In this document: positions 1 through 5,583 of the stretch, in pieces
How the letters are laid out: every line of letters starts with the position of its first letter
How positions within the stretch are numbered: the stretch's first letter is position 1
Assembly: GCA_047975785.1 (NCBI GenBank)
Contig: JBKEEC010000039.1
Coordinates: forward strand, 1 to 9,250
DNA: 9,250 nt
DNA from: JACXVD01 sp047975785
GTDB taxonomy: Bacteria; Pseudomonadota; Alphaproteobacteria; Sphingomonadales; Sphingomonadaceae
Direction: 5' to 3'
Notes under the pieces: model-generated
What the model was told of the DNA's origin: nothing
The model's input: the letters and a program-made list of their open reading frames with translations, nothing else
Database searches by the model: none
Position numbers and translations under genes: made by a program

Positions 1-190
1 GCAGCAGCATGGTGATGCCGTCGAGCCGCCCGAGCGCACGCTCGGCGAGGCTCAGGTGATCGAGAAGCGCCAGCACGTCGATCTGTGGTTTTGGCGGCAG
101 GGGCGGAGGCACGAATGCGCGCACGGCCTCACCTGAGGCGGGCGTTTCCACGAAGCGGCCAAGGCGCTGATCTGGTTCAGGATCACTCAT
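1..190 (-). CDS. Fic family protein, N-terminal fragment (runs off the left edge)
   Basis: An ATG at 188-190 opens a minus-strand frame of 63 codons that stays open to base 1. It encodes residues such as GRFVETPASGEAVRAFVP, then PLPPKP, then ALLDHLSLAERALGRLDG. This matches the usual start of Fic/DOC-family proteins with a Fic_N domain, in which a G-x-[YF] segment, a G-E-x-x-x-A-F-x-P segment, PLPP and an A-L-G-R-L-D-G helix occur in this order. The catalytic HPFxxGNG motif would lie further left, outside the window. Fic enzymes usually transfer AMP from ATP to target proteins, so a role in post-translational modification is expected, but the active site cannot be seen. The start fits because the homologous region begins only about 10 residues in. 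It is transcribed away from everything else here and is probably unrelated to the main cluster. Confidence 0.75.
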   Translation of the reverse strand, partial: MSDPEPDQRLGRFVETPASGEAVRAFVPPPLPPKPQIDVLALLDHLSLAERALGRLDGITMLL

Positions 191-290
191 GGCCGCACTA
201 TGGCAGGGCAGCACTATTTAAGCAATCGGACAAAATCTTTAATAACATAAATCGCAAGTTAAGCCGCCTTAAATAAGCCGCACAGCCAGA
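191..290. other. AT-rich intergenic stretch upstream of the fic gene
   Basis: This 100-base gap separates the fic start from the hipA-like remnant and is clearly richer in A and T than its surroundings (about 220-275). It is the natural place for the fic promoter on the minus strand, but I could not pick one convincing -35/-10 pair. It contains a short direct repeat, listed separately. Confidence 0.4.
260..281. repeat. Short direct repeat TAAGCCGC, two copies 14 bases apart
   Basis: TAAGCCGC occurs at 260-267 and again at 274-281, start-to-start distance 14. Read on the minus strand it is GCGGCTTA repeated, about 70 bases upstream of the fic start codon. A repeated half-site in a promoter region can be an operator, but two 8-base copies may also arise by chance. 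Confidence 0.3.
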
Positions 291-377
291 TCATAAGCGA
301 ACGATAGCAGCGCGATCCAGCATACCGACAAGCCGCCCGTTGAGGGCGACGGTCAGGCGGACGCTTGCGTGCCTCAT
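291..377 (-). pseudogene. HipA-like toxin remnant, N-terminal 28 codons only
   Basis: A minus-strand frame starts with ATG at 375-377 and stops with TGA at 291-293 after 28 codons. The peptide contains RLTVALNGRLVGMLDR, which resembles the start of HipA-type kinases (a first strand of the type L-x-V-x-L-N-G-x-x-V-G-x-L). HipA proteins are normally above 400 residues, so this is only the stub of one, and the sequence after the stop (down to base 191) does not continue the family in any frame that I can recognise. Its ATG overlaps the TGA of the HipB-like frame as ATGA, exactly as in intact hipBA operons, and this arrangement is the best support for the call. The match is short and made by eye. 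Confidence 0.45.
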
Positions 378-562
378 CGGAAGATGTCTTCAATGTTGCC
401 ATGCAACTCTTTGTGGCGAGGCTGGACGGCAACTTCTACGTCCAGCGTACGTAACAAATCCATCACGGTGCAGGACTTGGCTGTTCCACCCGAGTCAGCG
501 CCCACACGCGCGAAAACGCCCCAGAGCGAGATGCAGTTGCTTTGGGGGTCTGGCGGGTTCCA
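374..562 (-). pseudogene. HipB-like antitoxin remnant, C-terminal part
   Basis: A minus-strand frame is open for 62 codons between an in-frame TGA at 563-565 and its own TGA at 374-376. The second half reads VMDLLRTLDVEVAVQPR and ends GNIEDIFR. This resembles the C-terminal tail of HipB-type antitoxins, where a leucine-rich 'LLxxLxVExxxxPR' segment and an 'I-E-D-[IL]-F' end are common. The helix-turn-helix that should precede it is not recognisable: the upstream codons look degraded and lack a start. The frame ends in an ATGA overlap with the HipA-like stub. With the HTH lost and the toxin truncated, I read this as a decayed hipBA locus. Plus-strand frames over the same bases do not resemble proteins. 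Confidence 0.45.
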
Positions 563-611
563 TCATAACTACTTATTTAGGCACTGGATTTGCGGCTGCC
601 ACAGCTTTAGA

Positions 612-641
612 TTGACGAATAGTTTCACCAATCTCTAAAAA
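612..641 (+). promoter_or_regulatory. Candidate promoter for the AraC-family gene
   Basis: TTGACG at 612-617 is a good -35 hexamer. TAAAAA at 636-641 lies 18 bases downstream as a weak -10 (shifted readings TCTAAA or CTAAAA give 16 or 17 bases). The pair lies just upstream of the ATG at 659 in the AT-rich gap between the hipB remnant and the regulator gene. The prediction is by eye only. No strong Shine-Dalgarno is visible before the ATG, so translation may be weak or the leader very short. Confidence 0.35.
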
Positions 642-658
642 TAGATAACTGATCCATC

Positions 659-1489
659 ATGCAACCGGACCACGGCAGAAATCTGCTACACAAAATCCCC
701 TGGCTACATGGGGTCGAGTTTTTCGATGCCAACCACACACAGAAATCCTACAGACGATACGCGCATTCTGGTTTTGCCATCGGAGCTATCAGGCATGGGG
801 TTGGCGGCAATTGGTGCCGTGGAGAAGCGCACATTCTACCGCCCCAGACCCTAACCTTGATGAACCCCGAAGAGCCCCATACTGGCTATGAACTGACCGA
901 TGGTTTGCGCTACAGTATGATCTATATTTCCGAGGAGGGCGTCCAGTCTCTGCTTGATCTAAGGCAGATCAAGGGTTTTACCGACCTCAACCCTACTGAT
1001 CCCGACCTGCACATTATCACAAATATCGTCGCACTCACCAATGCTCTGCGCGGGAATGGCACCCCACCTGCTAAACACATGTTTATCGAAGAGCGCTTTC
1101 ACGCGATCTTGCGGATGGTGTTTGCACGCCATGGAACCCAATCGGCGCGAAAGGGCGGTAACGAGCCCTCGAGCGTAAGCCGTGCGAAAGAATTCATCGA
1201 GGCTCATGTCGAAAATCAACCCGATCAGGACCTCACCATCGCTGATATTGCCCGAGAGGTTAACCTAAAACCGAACTATCTGATTCAGTGCTTTTCGCGC
1301 ACTATGGGGGTTTCGCCTCATGCATATCTGATGCAGCGTAAGATTTGCCGGGCGAAAGAACTTCTGGGTGACGGGCTGCGCGCCATTGATGTAGCCACGG
1401 CTCTTGGTTTTTATGATCAATCACATTTTATCCGGCATTTCCGCAAAGTCGTCGGCATTACACCTGGAGCCTTACAGATTCATCACTGA
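659..1489 (+). CDS. AraC-family transcriptional regulator with N-terminal cupin-type sensing domain
   Basis: 276 residues, usual length for one-effector-domain AraC regulators. Residues about 20-80 form an AraC_binding-type cupin region, with a conserved-looking stretch LPPQTLTLMNPEEPHTGY near 60-77. The C-terminal hundred residues hold the two helix-turn-helix units: the first around 191-212 (DLTIADIAREVNLKPNYL) and the second around 241-262. The classic AraC signature is seen as GF-YDQSHFIRHFRKVVGITPG at 250-270. It should bind a small ligand and then activate or repress promoters. It is transcribed towards the minus-strand cluster and its stop is 8 bases from the LysE-type gene stop. Pairs of an AraC regulator and a LysE exporter are common in proteobacteria, usually with the regulator controlling export. 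The convergent layout here means that any control of the cluster would act from a distance, at the 8.8-9.0 kb or 4.5-4.6 kb leaders or elsewhere. Which genes it controls is not shown by the sequence. Confidence 0.9.
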   Translation: MQPDHGRNLLHKIPWLHGVEFFDANHTQKSYRRYAHSGFAIGAIRHGVGGNWCRGEAHILPPQTLTLMNPEEPHTGYELTDGLRYSMIYISEEGVQSLLDLRQIKGFTDLNPTDPDLHIITNIVALTNALRGNGTPPAKHMFIEERFHAILRMVFARHGTQSARKGGNEPSSVSRAKEFIEAHVENQPDQDLTIADIAREVNLKPNYLIQCFSRTMGVSPHAYLMQRKICRAKELLGDGLRAIDVATALGFYDQSHFIRHFRKVVGITPGALQIHH

Positions 1490-1497
1490 CCCAGCAG

Positions 1498-2091
1498 TCA
1501 GATTACCATCGGAATGACGGAAGCCACCAGCAAAACCGCCATCGCACGGTTGAACAGCGCAACATTGCCGCTGAACCGCGCAAAGTAAGAGCCGACCACC
1601 ACCCAGCCTGCTAGCGAGGTAGCGCAGATGGCAAAGAAAATCGCCGAGAACGCTGTTAGCCTGAATACATGATCCGTATAAGGACCAACATATAGCGAAA
1701 TCGCCGACAGCGACACAATCCAAGCTTTGGGATTGACGGCTTGCGTTAATGCCCCAGTAATAAAGCTTGGGCGTATAGCCTTAGACCCGTCAAAATTCAG
1801 ATCGCCCCGGTCTGCCGCGATCTTGTAGGCCAAATACAGCAGATATGCGGCACCAATCAGCGCGATCGGCCGCGAGAACGCTTCGATCAGCTCAATAAAG
1901 GATCGAAATCCAAAGCCGATCAAGAGCAGCATGGCAACAAAGGACGCCGTTGCACCCAAGACGTACGGCAGACTTGAAATAATTCCAAACCGCGCGCCGG
2001 ACATGGCCGATAGAATATTGACTGGGCCTGGTGTTGCTGAGGTCGCAAAGGCAAAAGCAGCCATTGGAAGCAAGGGATCACCCAGTGTCAT
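1498..2091 (-). CDS. LysE/RhtB-family exporter
   Basis: 197 residues with about six hydrophobic membrane segments, the normal size for LysE/RhtB translocators, which export amino acids and similar small molecules across the inner membrane. The family signature near the N-terminus is visible as ATPGPVNILSAMSGARFG (about residues 18-35), and the second conserved segment, VNPKAWI, lies in the middle of the protein. The start ATG overlaps the stop of the molybdopterin gene as ATGA (2088-2091), with a purine-rich GATGGGG just upstream, so it is translationally coupled and is the last gene of block B. Its position suggests that it exports the product or a by-product of the cluster. The substrate cannot be told from the sequence. 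It converges with the AraC-family gene with no canonical terminator between them. Confidence 0.9.
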   Translation of the reverse strand: MTLGDPLLPMAAFAFATSATPGPVNILSAMSGARFGIISSLPYVLGATASFVAMLLLIGFGFRSFIELIEAFSRPIALIGAAYLLYLAYKIAADRGDLNFDGSKAIRPSFITGALTQAVNPKAWIVSLSAISLYVGPYTDHVFRLTAFSAIFFAICATSLAGWVVVGSYFARFSGNVALFNRAMAVLLVASVIPMVI

Positions 2092-2738
2092 ATATCCCCA
2101 TCCCGCACTTCGCCCGTGCCGCCAAACCAGACTTTTCGTTGTAGATCGACGGCATAGTATTTCTTGGGCTGCACTGTGCCATCCAGATCATAGCCGGAAT
2201 GGGCCTCCCAATAGCCCAGCTCATTAACGCGAGTCACCTCAATCGAACGCAGCGCCTTGACACATTTGTAATTGAACAGACCAAAATCAATCAGCCGCAA
2301 CGGAAAGCCCGTCTCCAGTGTCAGTTGTGCATTATCCACCTCATAGGCTAGCAGTGCGTCTCGCTCCAATGCGCTGCGCATATGGATGGTCGTATCATAG
2401 CGGCCCTTTTCCGTACCGATGCTCAACTGGCGTAAGTACAAGCCATCGTCCTGTAAGTCGACACCAGCCGCGTGTAAGACGTCCCGCAGTAATACGCCAC
2501 GCCAATACCGCTTGATCGTCCACAGGCAGACGCAAACCGTCCGCCGGTGATGCTGTTGCACTGGAAGCGCCCGGATTTGGTCATAATCCAACGACAGAGA
2601 CGCTGCAACTTCACCGTGAATATTCAGCCGCCAAGCCGTTATATCAACGGGTGCCGGACCCTCTTGAAAGTATCGCAACGAACTGGGCTTTTTTTCCAGA
2701 AACGGCGTCTTGCAGGGCGGTTCAAATACCTTGTCCAT
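2088..2738 (-). CDS. Sulfite-oxidase-type molybdopterin-binding oxidoreductase, apparently cytosolic
   Basis: I prefer the ATG at 2736-2738 (216 residues) because GAGG lies 6 bases before it. The ATG at 2748-2750, in ATGA overlap with the FGE-like gene, would add four residues. The protein matches the oxidoreductase molybdopterin-binding domain (sulfite oxidase / YedY-MsrP fold). The segment C69-V-C71-L-W73, followed by W79-R-G-V-L-L-R-D-V-L, aligns with the family's C-V-E-G-W plus W-x-G-V-x-L-x-D-L segment, whose first Cys ligates molybdenum. GFPLRL at 144-149 and YKCVKAL at 157-163 match the P-L-R ... G-Y-K-x-V-K-x-[LW] region, followed by GYWE at 175-178. There is no twin-arginine motif or hydrophobic signal, unlike secreted MsrP/YedY proteins, so it probably works in the cytoplasm. 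The expected chemistry is a two-electron oxygen-atom transfer or redox step; the substrate is unknown. The Gly of CVEGW is Leu here and the Glu is Cys. It is coupled to the FGE-like gene upstream and the exporter downstream. Confidence 0.85.
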   Translation of the reverse strand: MDKVFEPPCKTPFLEKKPSSLRYFQEGPAPVDITAWRLNIHGEVAASLSLDYDQIRALPVQQHHRRTVCVCLWTIKRYWRGVLLRDVLHAAGVDLQDDGLYLRQLSIGTEKGRYDTTIHMRSALERDALLAYEVDNAQLTLETGFPLRLIDFGLFNYKCVKALRSIEVTRVNELGYWEAHSGYDLDGTVQPKKYYAVDLQRKVWFGGTGEVRDGDI

Positions 2739-2746
2739 CGCGGTCC

Positions 2747-3508
2747 TCATGATAGATTCTTCACACAGCGGATCCCAACGATATTATCGCGCAAACTAGG
2801 GGTGTAGTTGTCGCGGCTGGCACAGCGCAAGCAGTCCTCATCATGCAGACCGGACCCACCACGCACGATATGAGCATTGTGTTCATCGGTCAGATAAATT
2901 GGGTCATGCCCGGTCAGGTCCCAGCTGTAATCCTGCGCTGCGTTATCCAGACACCACTCGCCGATATTTCCCGCCATATCCCGGCATCCCGAAGCAGCGA
3001 AATTGCACGGCAGTTCCTCAACACCGGTCGCACGACGGTTCAGTTCTGCCGGCTCGCAGCCCGGCGCAAAATTCGCGTGCTCCTGCGTAGGGGCCTCAGC
3101 ACCCCAAGGATAAAGGCGCTGCCCCTGCCCTGCGGCAAACTCCCACTGCGCCTCAGTTGGCAGGGTCTTACCCAAAAACCGCGCATAGGCCAGCGCCTCC
3201 CACCAACTGACACCGGTGATAGGCATCTGCGGAGCGTTCCAATTCGGATCGTGCCAGTAATTCGGACAGTTTAGCCTATGCGTGGTCACGAACTCCCAGC
3301 CTAACGGGGTCCAGAGCAATCTGTCACGATATCCGCCCTCATCTATGAACAGCGCAAAATCTGCATTCGTAACAGGAAGACGATCGATCAAATAGGGACT
3401 GAGAGAGACCATACGAACCGGTCTCTCATTCCCAAACAGATCAGAGCCGCGCAGATAACCGCTACTTTCCAACCGAATCATATTATTGTTCAAAGCGCAC
3501 CCATCCAT
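2747..3508 (-). CDS. FGE-sulfatase (SUMF1) family protein, copper-site Cys pair incomplete
   Basis: The frame is open from a TTG at 3536-3538, but I choose the ATG at 3506-3508 (253 residues), 4 bases after the DUF2000 stop; ATG at residue 10 is a further option. Family landmarks in order are P-I-T-G-V-S-W-W-E-A at 97-106, L-P-T-E-A-Q-W-E-F-A-A at 116-126, D-M-A-G-N-I-G-E-W-C at 177-186, R-G-G-S at 216-219 and N-I-V-G-I-R at 242-247. This is the fold of formylglycine-generating enzyme and of the related EgtB/OvoA C-terminal domains. True aerobic FGE has two cysteines in an R-G-G-S-Y-L-C-x4-C arrangement that bind copper. Here the segment reads RGGSGLHDEDCLRC, so the first of the pair is missing. 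It is therefore unlikely to be a sulfatase activator, and no sulfatase gene is present. A different oxidative role on a small molecule or a peptidyl substrate is possible but unproven. There is no signal peptide. Confidence 0.85.
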   Translation of the reverse strand: MDGCALNNNMIRLESSGYLRGSDLFGNERPVRMVSLSPYLIDRLPVTNADFALFIDEGGYRDRLLWTPLGWEFVTTHRLNCPNYWHDPNWNAPQMPITGVSWWEALAYARFLGKTLPTEAQWEFAAGQGQRLYPWGAEAPTQEHANFAPGCEPAELNRRATGVEELPCNFAASGCRDMAGNIGEWCLDNAAQDYSWDLTGHDPIYLTDEHNAHIVRGGSGLHDEDCLRCASRDNYTPSLRDNIVGIRCVKNLS

Positions 3509-3512
3509 GGTA

Positions 3513-3914
3513 TCATCGCAAAAGTGGAAGCTGACCAACCAGCTTGTTCACGGCTTTCTTGGAACCCACCAGCAACAACCCGACGATACCCTGATCCGCA
3601 TCCGGCAACGTGGCCAGCTTTACTTGGTAATCGTTGTAGTTCTTGGTGGTCAGCGCGGCTTCACCAAAGGGTACAACCAGATCCAGATTGCCGGCTTGTG
3701 CGAACAGCTCACTCAACCGAGCGCGATCTGCACTAAGAACCGGAACTGGCACCGTCGTAATCCCCGGCAACTTGGTTCGATCGGCGGTATAGGCCTCTAC
3801 ACCGATAAGACCGGGCCGATAGCGCCCCAAGCTCATACCCATCACCGCAGCAATGTTGGCCTTGAGTCCGGAGGGGAGGTCATCTGACAGGGCGATAACG
3901 GGTTTGAGGTCCAT
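3513..3914 (-). CDS. DUF2000 family protein
   Basis: 133 residues, the whole length of the DUF2000 family. DLPSGLKAN at 12-20, GITTVPVPVL at 51-60 and the C-terminal GSKKAVNKLVGQLPLLR at 117-133 match the conserved blocks of the family (a leading D-L-P-x-G-L-x-x-N, a G-I-x-x-x-P-[IV]-P-[IV]-L strand, and a closing K-A-V-N-K-L-x-G-x-L-P-L-L-R). The family is structurally related to peptidyl-tRNA hydrolase type 2, but its reaction is not established. The start is supported by AAGGA 9 bases before the ATG and by the conserved block beginning almost at once. It begins 73 bases inside the 3' end of the BacA-like gene in another frame, which implies tight co-translation. It is soluble and has no cysteines. 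Its constant presence in this kind of cluster would suggest a role with the BacA-like enzyme, but that is inference. Confidence 0.88.
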   Translation of the reverse strand: MDLKPVIALSDDLPSGLKANIAAVMGMSLGRYRPGLIGVEAYTADRTKLPGITTVPVPVLSADRARLSELFAQAGNLDLVVPFGEAALTTKNYNDYQVKLATLPDADQGIVGLLLVGSKKAVNKLVGQLPLLR

Positions 3915-4495
3915 GAGGAATGTTCCTTACTGATAAATACCGTCCAAAGCATTGGGATCGTCGGAAAGGCGACAGACAGAACACATAGATTCAGCATCTC
4001 GGCCGCAATCTGTGTGGTCAGGCAAGCATCCACTTGTCCTTCGGCTGTCATTTCTGCAGCAATATGGGTTGAGTCCGCAGAAATGATACTAATATCGGCA
4101 TGTTGGATTGTATCCCCGACCAAGTGGCTGGGTGCAGGATGGCTGGCTACCTTGATTTGCGGCTTGTTCAAGATATCAGGGTTCGTCGCAGCAACTACAT
4201 AGGCTGGGGTATTGTAAAAAAATGCGCCGGCCGGACGCAATAAAGCCGAGATATAAAATCGGTTCACCTCCGCATATGCATTCGCTACCAGCAGCGCACG
4301 ATTTTTAGGCTCTTGCTCGACAGCCTGCGCCGCAGCCTCATAGGTCGGATAAAGCATAACCCCCGCCTTCAGCAGATCACCAAGAAAATTTGCTGCCTGA
4401 AATGAACTGGTTCCAGCAGGTCCCAATGTAACGATTTCACGATGGGTGTGGTTATCACCTACAGCGAAACGGTACAGCGCATCTTCGAAAAGCAT
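3842..4495 (-). CDS. BacA-like protein (prephenate decarboxylase / prephenate dehydratase-fold)
   Basis: The ATG at 4493-4495 gives 217 residues, close to the 204 of Bacillus BacA. It is preceded by TTGAGG with 9 bases between it and the ATG. A longer reading from 4588 is in frame but runs through the duplicated leader and has no ribosome site. Conserved points recalled from BacA: TLGPAGTSS at 23-31 (BacA TLGPEGTSS), ANAYAEVNRFY at 71-81 (PHAYDGIKHFY), N-T-P-A-Y at 95-99, ASHPAP at 117-122 (VSHPSP), DST at 141-143 and T-I-P-M-L-W-T-V-F at 179-187 (SIPMSWSLF). BacA decarboxylates prephenate without aromatising it and feeds the epoxy-amino-acid part of bacilysin. No BacB-type cupin is present here, so the substrate could differ. 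The last 30 residues, after TVF, have no family counterpart and lie over the start of the DUF2000 gene. First gene of block B. Confidence 0.75.
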   Translation of the reverse strand: MLFEDALYRFAVGDNHTHREIVTLGPAGTSSFQAANFLGDLLKAGVMLYPTYEAAAQAVEQEPKNRALLVANAYAEVNRFYISALLRPAGAFFYNTPAYVVAATNPDILNKPQIKVASHPAPSHLVGDTIQHADISIISADSTHIAAEMTAEGQVDACLTTQIAAEMLNLCVLSVAFPTIPMLWTVFISKEHSSWTSNPLSPCQMTSPPDSRPTLLR

Positions 4496-4504
4496 GTAAT
4501 TTTG

Positions 4505-4635
4505 CCTCAATTTATTCATGAAAGAAGATAACGGGGTTGCCTGATTTAGTATTGGATGTTTCTTCGAAAAATCCGACAGCGGCGACATATTGGCGTTAAC
4601 CTGAGCTAACCCACAATTTTACGGCTACCGATGAA
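4505..4635 (-). repeat. Duplicated 131-base leader, copy 1 (before block B)
   Basis: This stretch aligns without gaps to 8841-8971. By hand I count 108 of 131 identical bases, and 19 of the 23 differences are transitions. In the sense of transcription it begins in codons spelling FIGSRKIVG and a TAG stop, and ends at the Shine-Dalgarno TTGAGG of the BacA-like gene. The best-kept blocks are TTTCGAAGAAA, CCAATACTAA and TATCTTCTTTCATGAATAAA just before the Shine-Dalgarno; TTCATGAA within the last block is a perfect palindrome. In the frame of the genes it can be read as a 31-residue N-terminal extension in both copies, but the differences fall evenly over the three codon positions (5, 4, 4), so it is not kept as protein. 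It probably carries a promoter or a post-transcriptional control element; no single -35/-10 pair convinced me. Confidence 0.85.
4609..4635 (-). pseudogene. Vestige of the small membrane-protein gene's last codons
   Basis: In the sense of transcription these bases read FIGSRKIVG (followed by TAG), against FIGNREIEG and the same TAG in the gene at 8942-9250. Only these nine codons are homologous. Upstream the frame continues for nine unrelated codons to a stop and then the 3' end of the phosphoribosyltransferase gene. So this is the tail end of a copy of the membrane-protein gene carried along with the leader, not a gene. Confidence 0.55.
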
Positions 4636-4688
4636 CAGCCCCGATTGCATCAGGTACAATATCTAGGACCGGGAACAAGCGAGGCACG

Positions 4689-5243
4689 TCAGTGCGAGGG
4701 GCTTTCGATCCGACTAATGTCAGGCAAGTTGCGGTACTGTTCTTTATAGTCGATGCCGTAACCGCAAACCCACTTGGCATCACTGCCAAAGCCGATGAAA
4801 TCAGGTGTGATCGGGCGATTCTCGGCACGGTGGTGCAAATCTAACAGCACAACTACACGCACAGAAAGTGCGCCTTGATCCAACAGCCTCGCCTTCAGCA
4901 GCGCCAGTGTCTGGCCGCTGTCGATAATGTCCTCGACGATCAGTACATGGCGACCGTCAACCTCAATGTCAGTGTCCTGCACTACTTTTGGCCCATCGGT
5001 GTCAAACGCCTTCCATCCGTAGCTGCTGATCGTGGCATAGCTCATCAGAGCAGGCGTAGTGAGCCGACGCACAAGGTCCGAGGTAAAGAAGGCCGCACCT
5101 TTCAGCACGCCTACGACCAGCACCTGCTTGCAAGGGGCCAGAGCACTGTCGATTTCCTGCGCCATCTCTGTAATGCGCATGGCAATCCGGTCAGCCGAAA
5201 TCAGAATCTCGCCTCGCCTGTGGTTGTGATCCGCCAGTATCAT
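4689..5243 (-). CDS. Hypoxanthine-type phosphoribosyltransferase
   Basis: 184 residues, the usual size of bacterial hypoxanthine/guanine phosphoribosyltransferases. These join a purine base to phosphoribosyl pyrophosphate (PRPP) to give a nucleotide, in the cytosol. LKGA at 47-50 is the pyrophosphate loop and S-S-Y-G at 73-76 is the flexible-loop start. VLIVEDIIDSGQTL at 100-113 is the PRPP-binding signature with the acidic pair E104-D105 and D108. The base-pocket segment W-V-C-G-Y-G-I-D-Y at 158-166 followed by Y-R-N-L-P completes the family pattern. The ATG at 5241-5243 has GGAG at good distance and is 22 bases after the MazG-like stop, so this is the last gene of block A. A chromosomal housekeeping hpt already exists in most bacteria, so a second copy beside a pyrophosphohydrolase, a phosphatase and transporters suggests a dedicated base, or resistance to a purine analogue. 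Base preference cannot be read from sequence. Confidence 0.9.
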   Translation of the reverse strand: MILADHNHRRGEILISADRIAMRITEMAQEIDSALAPCKQVLVVGVLKGAAFFTSDLVRRLTTPALMSYATISSYGWKAFDTDGPKVVQDTDIEVDGRHVLIVEDIIDSGQTLALLKARLLDQGALSVRVVVLLDLHHRAENRPITPDFIGFGSDAKWVCGYGIDYKEQYRNLPDISRIESPSH

Positions 5244-5265
5244 CGTGTGGACTCCATCTTGTCAT

Positions 5266-5583
5266 TTACATAGGGGTATGGCTTCCGGTGCCATCGCCGG
5301 ACGCCACCCATTGCCGCGCCCGATTGATCGCCATCTTGCTGTCAATCTCGCCCCCTAGATCACCACCGGACAGGGCTACCAGCCGGTGCAGCAAGATTGC
5401 CACGTCTGCAGCCTCCGCACGAATGTCGTCGGCGGAGGCGCCAGCATTGATAGCCTCGCGCAGTTCCATTAGCTCCAGTTCAGCGCGGCGCACCAATGCC
5501 GTCAAATCTGACACCGGGCCAAAGGTCGCTTCTGCCCAACTGTCGATGGAGGCGGAGCTTTCAGTCATCGGTCTGCCACTCAT
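5266..5583 (-). CDS. MazG-like / DUF550-type nucleotide pyrophosphohydrolase
   Basis: 105 residues from the ATG at 5581-5583, which overlaps the HAD gene stop as ATGA and has GGAGG in front; the longer reading from 5652 lies over the HAD gene and is rejected. The layout matches the all-alpha dATP/dGTP diphosphohydrolase family (DUF550, to which the phage enzyme MazZ belongs): W-A-E-A-T-F-G-P at 16-23, an acidic helix with E35, E37 and E40, the metal-binding E57-x-x-D60 pair in AEAADVAILL, and a K-M-A-I-N-R-A-R-Q-W close at 83-92. These enzymes cut (d)NTPs to (d)NMP and pyrophosphate with magnesium held by the acidic residues. Between a phosphatase and a phosphoribosyltransferase it could process a nucleotide intermediate or remove a toxic analogue triphosphate. 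The exact nucleotide is unknown. Confidence 0.8.
   Translation of the reverse strand: MSGRPMTESSASIDSWAEATFGPVSDLTALVRRAELELMELREAINAGASADDIRAEAADVAILLHRLVALSGGDLGGEIDSKMAINRARQWVASGDGTGSHTPM

Noticed and set aside
340..638. Two plus-strand frames upstream of the AraC-family gene
   Set aside because: Cys/Arg-rich, low-complexity translations with no family resemblance; the minus strand over the same bases carries the HipB/HipA-like remnants.
3842..4495. Ordinary prephenate dehydratase (PheA)
   Set aside because: There is no ACT regulatory domain, the length is that of BacA, and the motifs TSS, ASHPAP and IPMLWTVF follow BacA rather than PheA.
4496..4588. N-terminal extension of the BacA-like protein from the ATG at 4588
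   Set aside because: No ribosome site in front; the extension is the duplicated leader, its twin precedes an unrelated protein, and substitutions show no bias towards silent positions. The ATG at 4493-4495 has a good Shine-Dalgarno.
4615..4648. Possible hairpin (GGCT...AGCC in copy 1, GGTT...AACC in copy 2) at the 5' end of the leaders
   Set aside because: The paired arms do not lie at the same aligned positions in the two copies and are only four bases, so covariation is not shown.
4625..4828. Minus-strand 67-codon frame overlapping the phosphoribosyltransferase
   Set aside because: It lies mostly over the conserved 3' half of a well-supported gene in another frame and resembles no protein.
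5266..5583. Phage-type Z-genome (2-aminoadenine) system suggested by the MazZ-like gene
   Set aside because: No PurZ, DatZ or DNA polymerase gene in the window and no phage genes; the neighbours are metabolic enzymes and exporters.
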